From positions 1 through 52,613 of the forward strand of contig JAKLFE010000032.1 in assembly GCA_022711355.1 (NCBI GenBank): a stretch of 52,613 nucleotides of DNA. Direction: 5' to 3'. The DNA comes from Spirochaetota bacterium (lineage in GTDB: Bacteria; Spirochaetota; Spirochaetia; Treponematales; Rectinemataceae). How positions within the stretch are numbered: the first letter of the stretch is position 1; each line of letters opens with the position of its first letter. The notes under the pieces are model-generated. The model was not told where the DNA came from, did not search any database, and was given only the letters and a program-made list of their open reading frames with translations. A program made the translations under genes and the position numbers. Of this stretch, positions 40,453-47,655 are shown one piece after another.

Positions 40453-41327
40453 GGGCGCGTCACCCGGTGCTTCTCGACGAAGCCGTAGGGCCGGTAGGTC
40501 ATCTTGGCCTGCCGGAGGCCCTCGTCCCCGAGGTCCTGCTCGCGGTTGATCGAGCGGAAGTAGGCCGGGAGGGCCTGGGCGAAGGCCTGGTTGATGAACT
40601 GGTAGATCCCCTTGTACTGCTCGCTGCCCTTCTCGAAGTGGACCGCGAACATGCGGGCCTTGGCGATGGGCTCGCCGAGGCACCAGCCGGCGGGACGGCC
40701 GTCCACGTAGTAGACGCAGCCCCGCATGCCCAGGATCCGGAAGCGCTCGAGGCCCTCGCGCGAGGCGGCGTAGTCCCCCTCGATGCCCTTGGAGTCCCGC
40801 CACTCGTCCAGGACGGCGATCGCGTCGGGGACGTTGGCCTCGGTCAGGGGCTTCTGCTCGTAGCTGTAGGAGTTCAGGAAGGCGTTCACGAGGTTGCGCT
40901 TCTTGTGGTAGGCCTTGCCCGAGAGCTCGGCCAGGTCGGCGCGGCGGTAGAGGTAGTCGAAGTTGTCCCTATCCTCCTCGACCCGGTAGCCCCACTGCTC
41001 GAGGGCCACCCGGCAGCGCTCGTGCTGGCTGGGTGAGAGGTTCTTGAGGTAGTCGTGGCTCGCCATGAGCTCGTCGAAGACCTCCCGCTCCGGCAGGTCG
41101 CAGGGGAGGTAGAAGAAGGACCTCCCGTTCTTGGAGCCCTCGATCACCAGGGTCCGGCCCGGCACCCGCGAGACGCGGTAGCCGTAGGCCTCGCGGAAGA
41201 GGTAGAGGTTCGAGAAGGTGAACTCGGATATCCCGTCCCGGAGGAGGTTCAGGGAGGGATAGAGGCAGTCCCGCATCTCGAGGGAGATCGGGGCGAACTC
41301 GGGGTACTCGGGGATGTTCATGCGCAT
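40449..41327 (-). CDS. DUF2156 / phosphatidylglycerol lysyltransferase-fold protein
   Basis: A 292-aa cytoplasmic protein of the double-GNAT DUF2156 family related to the catalytic domain of lysyl-phosphatidylglycerol synthases. Supporting segments are SEFTFSNLYLFREAYGYRV (~33-51), HKKRNLVNAFLNSY (~140), FRILGMRGCVYYVDGRPAGW (~195) and SINREQDLGDEGLRQAKMTY near the C-terminus, which is the best family signature. There are no membrane helices, unlike MprF. It probably transfers an acyl or aminoacyl group; the substrate is unknown. ATG 41327 lies 7 nt after a TATCCT box with no ribosome binding site, so the mRNA is probably leaderless. Confidence 0.85.
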   Translation of the reverse strand: MRMNIPEYPEFAPISLEMRDCLYPSLNLLRDGISEFTFSNLYLFREAYGYRVSRVPGRTLVIEGSKNGRSFFYLPCDLPEREVFDELMASHDYLKNLSPSQHERCRVALEQWGYRVEEDRDNFDYLYRRADLAELSGKAYHKKRNLVNAFLNSYSYEQKPLTEANVPDAIAVLDEWRDSKGIEGDYAASREGLERFRILGMRGCVYYVDGRPAGWCLGEPIAKARMFAVHFEKGSEQYKGIYQFINQAFAQALPAYFRSINREQDLGDEGLRQAKMTYRPYGFVEKHRVTRP

Positions 41328-41334
41328 GACTAGA

Positions 41335-41364
41335 AGGATACGTAATCGGCGCGGCATTGGGCAA
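41335..41364 (-). promoter_or_regulatory. Promoter of the DUF2156-nucleotidyltransferase operon, apparently leaderless
   Basis: On the reverse strand TTGCCC (41359-41364), 18 bp, TATCCT (41335-41340), then 7 nt to ATG 41327. Confidence 0.55.
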
Positions 41365-41387
41365 GCGCGGAGCCCCCCGCCCCGGCC

Positions 41388-41416
41388 TTGATGGCGGTCC
41401 GGGGCGGCGATACAAT
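41388..41416 (+). promoter_or_regulatory. Promoter of the 565-aa conserved hypothetical gene
   Basis: TTGATG (41388-41393), 17 bp, TACAAT (41411-41416). A GGAGAGG site (41438-41444) precedes GTG 41449. Confidence 0.65.
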
Positions 41417-41448
41417 TACCTGCAAAAGCTCGATTCCGGAGAGGCACC

Positions 41449-43146
41449 GTGTCAGACGAGATCGATCCCGAGATAGCGGCACTCATTGGCGGCTCGGTCG
41501 AGGAGTATCGCCCCTCGGGTCCCCAGGCCAAGGCCGCGCCCGGGGCCCGGCCCGGCCCCGGCGGCCTCCCCCCCGCCCCGGACTTCGGCACCCTCTTCGG
41601 CGAGCTCGGCGTCGACGGGGACCACAAGGAGAAGCGGGAGTCCGACGTCGACCTCTCCCGCAAGGGCTTCGCCCCCATCGAGCGCCTCGAGGCCGAGAAG
41701 CCCGCCTCCTGGTTCTCGGACCCCGCCTACTACAAGACCGCCCTGAACGGCGAGGGCGAGGAGGCCCAGCGCGTCCACGAGCTGCTGGGCAAGTACGTCA
41801 AGGCCACCGACCCCAAGGACCGGGGCGTCTACCGCCAGCAGCTCGTCTCGGCCTACTGGTACCTGGCCTCCAAGATCGCCCTGCGCTCGATCGGCGGCCA
41901 GGCCCCCCTGGCCAAGAAGCTCACGGTCCGCTTCTCGGCCCTCCTGCCCAGCCTCCTCTCCCCCGAGATGGCCGACGTCTTCCAGCGCGTGATCTTCGAG
42001 AAGGAGATCGACGAGCCGGTCTACTACGTCGACGAGTGGATGCGGGCCGTGGCCACGGGCATGGTCGCGCCGAGCGCCACCGACGAGGTCAAGCCCCGGG
42101 CCAAGGGCGGCGGCGACGAGCGCTCCCACTACCAGGCCCTCATGCAGAGGCTCCAGGGCAAGCGCGACTCGGCCGAGGGCATCATGAAGTCCAAGTCCGA
42201 GGAGCGCCGCCAGCTCGAGTCCCTCCTTAAGGAGCGGGTCGACATCATCTGCGCCCACGAGAGCCAGCCGGGCCTCCTCCACGTGCCGGCGCCCTACAGC
42301 GAGGCGCAGAAGCGCACGATGGGCGAGCTCTCCGAGATCGTCCGGCGCATGGTCGCCGCGGACAAGGAGCTCGGCCAGACGGTCTCCGACTACGAGCGGG
42401 CCGGCGACGAGCTCAAGAGCGTCGCGGACAAGATGGGCAACGCCCCCGAGGCCCGGGCCGACCTCCAGACCCTCGCGCAGGAATTCGAGACCGTCCGGCA
42501 GATGACCAAGCTCTGCATCGGGCGGCAGGGCAACCACTTCCCCATCCTCTCGCGGGAGTACTTCCACGGCGGGATCCGCGACATCGGCACCCGCGAGAAC
42601 GTGGTCAAGCTCCTTTCCTGGATCGAGTCGATCGACTGCGAGGCCTTCTGCCGGCCCTACAAGAACACCCTCCACCGCATCGTGCCCTTCATCGTCCTCT
42701 TGCCCTGCTACGGGGACCAGGGCATCTGCTGGGAGCCCTTCGACCGCTTCAACCGGGCCACGAGCCGCGGCCGCGTCGCCCTGCCCATGTACCCCAAGAA
42801 CCTCGCCCTGGCCGTCATCACCGCCGTGGCCGACCTGCGCTGGCAGGTCGCCAAGGAGAAGGCCTCGTACTACTGGATGGAGGAGGGCCTGACCGGCAAC
42901 TACTACCAGAACTTCACCTCGCGCAAGCTCAAGGGCGACGTCAAGGAGTTCTTCATCCAGGATTACCTCGCCTGGATCACCAAGGAGAGCGAGGGGACGC
43001 AGAAGCTCGACAAGGAGGTCCGCGGCATCTTCTGGCGCTACATACCCTTCGCCCAGGAGATCAAGGACAAGCTCAAGGGCCGGAGCTACATCTACCAGGA
43101 GCTCTACCAGAAGGACGTGAACCGCTCGCTCTCGGACGGCTACTGA
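41449..43146 (+). CDS. Conserved hypothetical protein, 565 aa
   Basis: I do not recognise a named domain. The N-terminus (1-60) is a Pro/Ala-rich disordered segment. Residues ~85-250 look helical, ~225-370 include a charged, coiled-coil-like stretch (RDSAEGIMKSKSEERRQLE, then VRRMVAADKELGQTVSDYE). The C-terminal ~190 residues are well folded and aromatic: HRIVPFIVLLPCYGDQGICW, FDRFNRATSRGRVALPMYPK, YYWMEEGLTGNYYQNFTSRK. There is no signal peptide or clear transmembrane helix. The quality of its promoter, the GGAGAGG site before GTG and the strong codon bias show a real, probably well-expressed gene. It may be a spirochaete-specific cytoplasmic protein; that is a guess from lack of recognisable relatives. 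Confidence 0.85.
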   Translation: MSDEIDPEIAALIGGSVEEYRPSGPQAKAAPGARPGPGGLPPAPDFGTLFGELGVDGDHKEKRESDVDLSRKGFAPIERLEAEKPASWFSDPAYYKTALNGEGEEAQRVHELLGKYVKATDPKDRGVYRQQLVSAYWYLASKIALRSIGGQAPLAKKLTVRFSALLPSLLSPEMADVFQRVIFEKEIDEPVYYVDEWMRAVATGMVAPSATDEVKPRAKGGGDERSHYQALMQRLQGKRDSAEGIMKSKSEERRQLESLLKERVDIICAHESQPGLLHVPAPYSEAQKRTMGELSEIVRRMVAADKELGQTVSDYERAGDELKSVADKMGNAPEARADLQTLAQEFETVRQMTKLCIGRQGNHFPILSREYFHGGIRDIGTRENVVKLLSWIESIDCEAFCRPYKNTLHRIVPFIVLLPCYGDQGICWEPFDRFNRATSRGRVALPMYPKNLALAVITAVADLRWQVAKEKASYYWMEEGLTGNYYQNFTSRKLKGDVKEFFIQDYLAWITKESEGTQKLDKEVRGIFWRYIPFAQEIKDKLKGRSYIYQELYQKDVNRSLSDGY

Positions 43147-43169
43147 GCTCGCCGGCCGCGCGCCCCGCG

Positions 43170-43198
43170 TTGACTCGGGTCCTAGGCGCGTCTATACT
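43170..43198 (+). promoter_or_regulatory. Promoter of the acyltransferase gene (near-consensus)
   Basis: TTGACT (43170-43175), 17 bp, TATACT (43193-43198), then AGGAGGAG (43211-43218) 5 nt before GTG 43224. It is the best sigma-70-type promoter in the window. Confidence 0.8.
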
Positions 43199-43223
43199 CG
43201 CCCGAGCATCAGGAGGAGCGACA

Positions 43224-44111
43224 GTGGAGCCCATCAGCCGTAAGTATAGAGAGAGAATCATGCGCATGATGGCCCTCTCCCGCGGGCAGTCCCACGTGGA
43301 GGACCACAACGTCAGCCAGGCCGGCAACGCGGAGGTCCTCCCCATCATCGACGGGATCGTCGAGGAGAACCTCCTGACCGGCTCGGGCGTCCGCGGCCTG
43401 GAGCACCTCGACCTCCTCATGAAGGCCGCCGCGGCCGGCGAGCCCTGCCTCCTCCTCGTCGAGCACTACTCGAACTTCGACCTCCCCGTCTTCCACTACC
43501 TGCTCCGCAAGGCGGGCCGGGAGGACATAGCGGCCGCCATCGTCGCCATCGCGGGCATCAAGCTCAACGAGACCAACCCCGTCGTCCTGGCCTTCACCGA
43601 GGCCTACACCCGCCTGGTCATCTACCCCAGCCGCTCCCTCGAGATCATCAAGCAGAAGATCAAGGAGCCCAAGGAGCTCGTCGCCGAGCTCATGCGCAGC
43701 ACCGCCGTCAACCGCGCCGCCATGAAGGCCCTCGCCCAGCTCAAGGTCTCCGGCAAGCTCGTCCTCGTCTTCCCCGCCGGCACCCGCTTCCGCCCCTGGG
43801 ACCCGACGACCAAGCGGGCGGTCCGCGAGATCGACTCCTACGTGAAGGGCTTCTCCAAGATGTGCCTCGTAACGATCAACGGCAACATCCTCCGCCTGAA
43901 CCCCGAGGGAGAGATGCACGAGGACCTCGTCTGCCAGGACCGCGTCCTGTACGAGGTCGGCCCCGTCACCGACTGCGCCGAGTTCCGCGCCTGGGTCAAG
44001 CGCGAGCACCACCACCGCGAGGACAAGAAGCAGGCCGTGGCCGACGAGATCATGCTCCGCCTCGAGCGTATGCACGAGGCCGTCGAGAAGGACCGCCTTA
44101 CCGGGACATAG
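43224..44111 (+). CDS. PlsC-like 1-acyl-glycerol-3-phosphate acyltransferase family protein
   Basis: A 295-aa acyltransferase. The catalytic HX4D motif is H81-YSNF-D86 within LLLVEHYSNFDLPVFHYLL. VLVFPAGTRFRPW (~190) corresponds to the FPEGTRS motif that binds the glycerol phosphate, with E replaced by A. The C-terminal region (KREHHHREDKKQAVADEIML) is basic. No transmembrane helix is obvious, so it is probably membrane-associated. It likely acylates a lysophospholipid in glycerolipid synthesis. The GTG at 43224 is chosen for its AGGAGGAG site; the frame extends to 43170 but that is the -35 box. It converges with the exported protein at 44463. Confidence 0.88.
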   Translation: MEPISRKYRERIMRMMALSRGQSHVEDHNVSQAGNAEVLPIIDGIVEENLLTGSGVRGLEHLDLLMKAAAAGEPCLLLVEHYSNFDLPVFHYLLRKAGREDIAAAIVAIAGIKLNETNPVVLAFTEAYTRLVIYPSRSLEIIKQKIKEPKELVAELMRSTAVNRAAMKALAQLKVSGKLVLVFPAGTRFRPWDPTTKRAVREIDSYVKGFSKMCLVTINGNILRLNPEGEMHEDLVCQDRVLYEVGPVTDCAEFRAWVKREHHHREDKKQAVADEIMLRLERMHEAVEKDRLTGT

Positions 44112-44142
44112 CGCCTAACGCCGCGCGATACGCCGTCGTCGA

Positions 44143-44300
44143 GCGAGCGGGGCGCCGCGCGCAGCGCCACGCGCCCCACAGCGAATTGCCCAGGCCCCAC
44201 TTCCTCCCCTGCGCCGCCCCCTGCGAGCGGGCGCCGCGCGCAGCGCCACGCGCCCCACAACGGATTCCCCAGGCCCCACTTCCTCCCCTGCGCCACCCGC
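44143..44300. repeat. Two tandem 80-bp repeats
   Basis: GCGAGCGG starts at 44143 and 44223. Each unit continues with GCGCCGCGCGCAGCGCCACG, CGCCCCACA, a short variable part, then CAGGCCCCACTTCCTCCCCT. Only a few positions differ. The GGGCGC...GCGCCC parts can pair. No gene is supported in 44112-44462. Confidence 0.85.
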
Positions 44301-44357
44301 CTTATTCCTCAGAGGTTCACGGGGTTAAACGATCGACACTCCACGCCACCACCTCCA

Positions 44358-44436
44358 CCGTGGCGGGGCGCCGCGCGGCGACGCGTCGCGCGACAGCGCG
44401 ATGCGCCGCGGCGCGAGCGGGGCCCCGCCCACGGCG
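44358..44436 (-). repeat. Palindromic repeat copy 6 (reverse orientation)
   Basis: Outer arms GTGGCGGGGC and GCCCCGCCCAC with the family core (on the reverse strand GGGGCCCCGCTCGCG ... CGCGGCGCCCC). The inner arm is purely GC-rich and unlike the other copies in sequence. It lies 26 bp past the stop of the reverse-strand gene at 44463 and reads in its direction, between convergent genes. Confidence 0.8.
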
Positions 44437-44462
44437 AAGTCCGAGCGAGTATAGGGGTGTCG

Positions 44463-45212
44463 CTAATACACGACGTAGGGCGCGAGCTCCAAGACCTCGA
44501 TCCGCGAGCGCGCCTGCACGAGGTAGGCTCCCTCCCGCACCGTGATCGCGGGGACCCGCTCGAAGACCACCCTGCCCGCGGCGCGCCGGGGCTTGTTCGG
44601 CTCGATCGAGCGGAGGTACTCCCGTACCGCCTCGCGGAGGGCGTCCTCGTAGGCGGCGCGGCGGGCCTTCCAGCCCCCGAGGATATCGGCCCTCCCCAGG
44701 CCCTGGGAGCGTACCCAGGGCTCGGCCCCGTAGGCCTCCATGAGCCGGGCCCCCTCGGCCTCGGGCCGGTACTCCACGTAAGCGCGCAGCTCCGTCGAGG
44801 GCCCGAAGGAGGCCTCGGGCAGGAGGCGGCTCCCCGCCGGCTCGAGCTTCCCGGGGATCAGGCGCGGGTCCCCCCAGGGTATCGAGCCCAGGGGCTCGAG
44901 GACGAAGCCCTCCTCGATGCCCCGCGCCCGGTCGAGGGGGACGTACTCGAAGGAGAAGCCCCAGACCATCCCGGCGAAGACCCAGGCCGCCTCGTCGACC
45001 AGGCGCCGGGCGGCCTCCTCGGAGCTCACCGGCCAGGCCTCGCCGGCCGAGGCGACCGGCTCGGTCTCGACCCAGAAGGCCGCGCGCAGGCGGGGCTCGC
45101 TCACCTCCTGGGCGGCGAGCCGGGCCGGCCCGGCGAGGTTGCAGGCGAGAGCGATCGCGAGAGCGGCCGCGCGGCCGCGCGGCCCCAAAGCCCGATCCCC
45201 CCCTCCGCGCAC
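44463..45212 (-). CDS. Exported hypothetical protein
   Basis: A 249-aa protein with a likely signal peptide (RGRAAALAIALACNLAGPARLAAQ, so cleavage near residue 33). The mature part is not recognised: it has RLRAAFWVETEPVASAGEAW, FAGMVWGFSFEYVPLDRARG, STELRAYVEYRPEAEGARLM and ends in LVQARSRIEVLELAPYVVY. It is probably periplasmic or surface-attached. GTG 45212 lies 5 bp after the rhomboid stop codon, so the two form an operon. The frame is open upstream to 46790, but that part overlaps the rhomboid gene and has no coding character. A palindromic repeat follows it. Confidence 0.7.
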   Translation of the reverse strand: MRGGGDRALGPRGRAAALAIALACNLAGPARLAAQEVSEPRLRAAFWVETEPVASAGEAWPVSSEEAARRLVDEAAWVFAGMVWGFSFEYVPLDRARGIEEGFVLEPLGSIPWGDPRLIPGKLEPAGSRLLPEASFGPSTELRAYVEYRPEAEGARLMEAYGAEPWVRSQGLGRADILGGWKARRAAYEDALREAVREYLRSIEPNKPRRAAGRVVFERVPAITVREGAYLVQARSRIEVLELAPYVVY

Positions 45213-45217
45213 CGCCC

Positions 45218-45853
45218 CTAGCTCCTCGGGAAGAAGCGCCGCCCCGGGCTCACCCCGAAGCGGACGAGGAAGTAGAGCCAGCCGAAGCCGAAGCCGGCCA
45301 GGTGCGTGAGGTGGGCCACCCCGCTGCGGAAGCTGAAGAGCTGGGAGCCGACCTCGATCGCCGTGTAGCCGATCACCAGGATCGGGGCGCGGAGGGGGAG
45401 GATGCCCCAGACGTAGATCTCGGCCTGGGGATAGATCGTCGCGAAGGCGAGGAGGACGGCGAAGACCGCCCCCGAGGCCCCGAGGAGGTAGATCGAGTAG
45501 GCCCCGGCGAGGAGGTAGGCGGCGAAGGAGAAGAGCCCCGCCAGGAAGCCGGTGAGGAGGTAGTACAGGAGGAACTCGGTCGTCCCGAGCTCCCGCTCCA
45601 CCTGGGTCCCGAAGAAGTACAGGCCGAGCATGTTGACCAGGAGGTGGCTCATGTCGGCGTGGGAGAACATGTAGGTGAAGAGCTGCCAGACCGCGCCGGC
45701 GAGCACGGCCCGGGGGTTCATGACCACGAAGGCCGAGAGCCGGGGGAAGACGTACTCGAGGGCGAAGATCAGGACGTTGATGGCGATGAGCCAGACGGCG
45801 GCGTTCCGGTTCGAGTAGCGGAAGGGCCGGCGGATGAGGGAGTCGCGACGCAT
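45218..45853 (-). CDS. Rhomboid family intramembrane serine protease
   Basis: A 211-aa protein with six predicted membrane helices. The catalytic serine is S127 in LLGASGAVFAVL and the catalytic histidine H181 in SGVAHLTHLAGF. HLLVN (70-74) is the conserved HxxxN oxyanion segment, and the WQLFTYMFSHADMSHLLVNM stretch is the family's L1-TM2 entry. It cleaves transmembrane substrates inside the membrane. The ATG starts 6 nt after a TACCAT box and has no ribosome binding site, so it is probably leaderless. Five bp downstream lies an exported hypothetical that could be a substrate or partner. Confidence 0.95.
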   Translation of the reverse strand: MRRDSLIRRPFRYSNRNAAVWLIAINVLIFALEYVFPRLSAFVVMNPRAVLAGAVWQLFTYMFSHADMSHLLVNMLGLYFFGTQVERELGTTEFLLYYLLTGFLAGLFSFAAYLLAGAYSIYLLGASGAVFAVLLAFATIYPQAEIYVWGILPLRAPILVIGYTAIEVGSQLFSFRSGVAHLTHLAGFGFGWLYFLVRFGVSPGRRFFPRS

Positions 45854-45859
45854 GAATCA

Positions 45860-45888
45860 ATGGTACGGAATTCCTCGGCCCCGGACAA
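45860..45888 (-). promoter_or_regulatory. Promoter of the rhomboid gene, apparently leaderless
   Basis: On the reverse strand TTGTCC (45883-45888), 17 bp, TACCAT (45860-45865), then 6 nt to ATG 45853. Confidence 0.65.
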
Positions 45889-45901
45889 GCCGCGGGCCGT
45901 C

Positions 45902-45931
45902 TTGCCCCGCCCGAGCCGCCCTCGCTACAGT
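45902..45931 (+). promoter_or_regulatory. Promoter of the 59-aa cysteine protein gene
   Basis: TTGCCC (45902-45907), 18 bp, TACAGT (45926-45931), then GGGAGCGAGGA upstream of ATG 45949. It diverges from the rhomboid promoter, the two -35 boxes being 13 bp apart. Confidence 0.55.
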
Positions 45932-45948
45932 GGGGAGCGAGGATAGCC

Positions 45949-46128
45949 ATGCCCGAGACGGCCCCGAACTGCCTCAAGTGCCTCCACTTCCGCATCACCT
46001 GGGAGCCGGCCACGCCCCGGGCCTGCCTCGTCTTCGGCATCAAGGGCCCCCGCCTCCCCTCCCTCGAGGTCTTCGCCGCGACGGGGCGGCACTGCCCCTC
46101 CTTCGAGCTCAAGCCCGGCCTCAAGTAA
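45949..46128 (+). CDS. Small conserved four-cysteine protein, 59 aa
   Basis: A 59-aa protein: NCLKCLHFRITWEPATPRAC near the start, then FGIKGPRLPSLEVFAATGRH and CPSFELK. The four cysteines (C8, C11, C26, C49) suggest a structural zinc or iron-sulfur site. I recall small proteins with this NCxxCxHF.VTW.P..PRAC pattern from many bacteria, of unknown function. It has a promoter (45902-45931), a GAGGA site and normal GC-rich codon use. It converges with the exported protein at 46169. Confidence 0.8.
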   Translation: MPETAPNCLKCLHFRITWEPATPRACLVFGIKGPRLPSLEVFAATGRHCPSFELKPGLK

Positions 46129-46170
46129 GGGCCCACGGGCCGGGCCGCCGCCCCGGGAGCCCCGGGCCCT
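46128..46170. terminator. GC hairpin between convergent genes
   Basis: AGGGCCC (46128-46134) pairs with GGGCCCT (46164-46170), enclosing CCCGGG-rich sequence. The arms touch both stop codons. A shared terminator is likely but there is no T-run. Confidence 0.4.
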
Positions 46171-46693
46171 AGCGCGCGAAGCCGACCGTCGCCCGGAGGA
46201 GCCCCGTGCCCAGGAGCTCCATCGAGATGATCCAGGCCCTGCCCCGCTCGAGCCCGAGCTCCCGGGCCGCGGCCTCGATCGCCGCCTGGGCCGGCTGGAC
46301 CGCCCCCCGCCGTGCGGCCAGCTCGACCACCCGCAGCGAGACCTTGCGGCTCTTCCAGGCCCGGGGCGGGGCCGGCGCCCTGAGCTCGACCTGGGCCGAG
46401 CTCAGGACCACCCGCCCGTAGCGCTCGAGCTCCCGGCTCTCCCCCGCGCTGAAGCCGAACTGCCCCTCGGCGGAGAAGGCGTAGCCCCCCTTCACCCGCT
46501 CGAAGCGGACAGGGGCGTAGCCGGCCAGGAGGGCCGGCTCGAGCCCCATGAAGCGCCGCGCGAGGGCGTTCCCCTCCGCGGAATCCCCCTCCTCCGCGAG
46601 GAAATAGCAGGTGACCGGGCGGCTTCCGGCCTCGGCGACCAGGCTCGAGGCCAGGAGGGCGAGCGCGAGGACGGCGATACGGTGACGGAGCAT
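46169..46693 (-). CDS. Exported hypothetical protein
   Basis: A 174-aa protein with a clear signal peptide (MLRHRIAVLALALLASSLVA, cleavage near EAG, residue 22). The mature part is unrecognised: GDSAEGNALARRFMGLEPAL, VKGGYAFSAEGQFGFSAGES and a C-terminal amphipathic stretch ending in LRATVGFAR. The ATG follows a very strong GGGGGAGGAGG site, so expression is likely. It is the last GC-rich gene before the AT-rich island. Its general style (small, periplasmic, beta-rich) resembles the exported protein at 44463, without obvious homology. Confidence 0.75.
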   Translation of the reverse strand: MLRHRIAVLALALLASSLVAEAGSRPVTCYFLAEEGDSAEGNALARRFMGLEPALLAGYAPVRFERVKGGYAFSAEGQFGFSAGESRELERYGRVVLSSAQVELRAPAPPRAWKSRKVSLRVVELAARRGAVQPAQAAIEAAARELGLERGRAWIISMELLGTGLLRATVGFAR

Positions 46694-46758
46694 GGAACCT
46701 CCTCCCCCATCGGGGCCACCTACAAGCTATCGCGCCCTCCGCCCCGCATCGAGTCGGC

Positions 46759-46929
46759 TTACCCCCCACCAAGACTGTTCCCGATGGCACCCACTACGAT
46801 GAATACAGCAATGACGAAGAGTAATCGCCTTCCGAATGCCATTTTCTGACGTTTGCCGCATCCGGGGCAGATTTCCGCAGACTTTGCTATTTCTTTACCA
46901 TATGTCCTGCAATGAGTCATTGTAGCCAT
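46759..46929 (-). CDS. Small zinc-ribbon membrane protein with one zinc Cys replaced
   Basis: A 56-aa protein. The N-terminus is a zinc-ribbon, MTHCRTYGKEIAKSAEICPG then CGKRQK, followed by one transmembrane helix (LLFVIAVFIVVGAIGNSL). In this family the first knuckle is normally CxxC; here it is C-R-T-Y, because the codon is TAT and not TGT, so zinc binding may be lost or the gene may be decaying. ATG 46929 has an AAGGGAT site. It diverges from the XRE regulator across an 86-bp AT-rich control region. Confidence 0.75.
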   Translation of the reverse strand: MATMTHCRTYGKEIAKSAEICPGCGKRQKMAFGRRLLFVIAVFIVVGAIGNSLGGG

Positions 46930-47015
46930 TCCGATCCCTTTTAATAGCTCTATAGGTTCTCTATTATATACTATAGATATTTGTTTGAGTATCAATAGAA
47001 AAGTAAAATTACTCT
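46930..47015. promoter_or_regulatory. Divergent control region between the zinc-ribbon and XRE genes
   Basis: Very AT-rich. A forward TATACT lies at 46967-46972, and dyad-like TATAG/CTATA sequences surround it (about 46951-46976), a plausible operator for the XRE protein. No ribosome binding site precedes the XRE gene. Confidence 0.4.
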
Positions 47016-47288
47016 ATGGAGATAGATAAGGAACTTGGCGAGGTTATTGACCGAATACGGGAGATGAGAATTCGCCAAGGTCTTTCTCAATTAAACCTTG
47101 CTGAGAAAGCAAATATTTCTCAGAGCTTCTTGGCTAGCCTTGAGGCCGGGAAGAAACAACCTTCAGTCACAACTGTTCTAAAAATTGCACATGCCCTAGG
47201 TGTGAATGCAGGGGATTTCTTTCCAAGAAAAGCGTCAGATAAAGTAAAAATCAAAGAAGAAATCATAACATTATTGCGTCAATTGTAG
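47016..47288 (+). CDS. XRE-family helix-turn-helix regulator
   Basis: A 90-aa DNA-binding protein consisting mostly of one HTH_3 domain: VIDRIREMRIRQGLSQLNLA, then EKANISQSFLASLEAGKKQP and SVTTVLKIAHALGVNAGDFF. The recognition helix is SQSFLASLEAG. The C-terminal tail KIKEEIITLLRQL is a short helix that may dimerise. Such stand-alone XRE proteins often repress their own promoter and neighbours on mobile or defence islands. It diverges from the zinc-ribbon gene and precedes an untranslated 367-bp gap. Translation start lacks a ribosome binding site, so it may be weakly translated or leaderless. Confidence 0.9.
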   Translation: MEIDKELGEVIDRIREMRIRQGLSQLNLAEKANISQSFLASLEAGKKQPSVTTVLKIAHALGVNAGDFFPRKASDKVKIKEEIITLLRQL

Positions 47289-47655
47289 ATCCCAGTGGAT
47301 TCCTTAGGTCAAGAAATAGTTCTTTACGTACACCACTAGTACATTTACAATAACCGCTAGCAGGATGGCTTTTACGTCATCGTGTTTCGGCCGAGGTGTA
47401 CTGGCCATCGCAATTTAGTAACGCATGGTGCTTGGGTTTCATTTCTTAACGTTCTTGAGAATCCGCATACGTTAATCCAGGCATGTGCATTCCTCATTAC
47501 GATGAGTTTTGGAAAAGTATGTAGTATGGGAAGGAAGTACATTGACCGAGAGTACGAGTGGTTCACTAGAAGTTGCAGCTGAAGAGAACTCCCGATCAAT
47601 AAAACCCTTGGTAAGGTTGACACCTTCTTCCAAGAAATATGTAGACGCATGTCTC
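47289..47655. other. 367 bp without a recognisable gene
   Basis: Composition is intermediate between the GC-rich and AT-rich parts. Three short overlapping open frames (63-92 codons on both strands) occur but none has a ribosome binding site or any family resemblance. It could be the remains of an older insertion. No clear terminator is seen behind the XRE gene. Confidence 0.5.

Noticed and set aside
46700..46760. Left attachment site of the island
   Set aside because: No direct copy of the tRNA-Ala 3' end or other matching repeat was found at the composition boundary.
45213..46790. Upstream extension of the exported protein at 44463
   Set aside because: It overlaps the rhomboid and other genes in another frame and lacks protein-like composition; the signal peptide begins near 45212.
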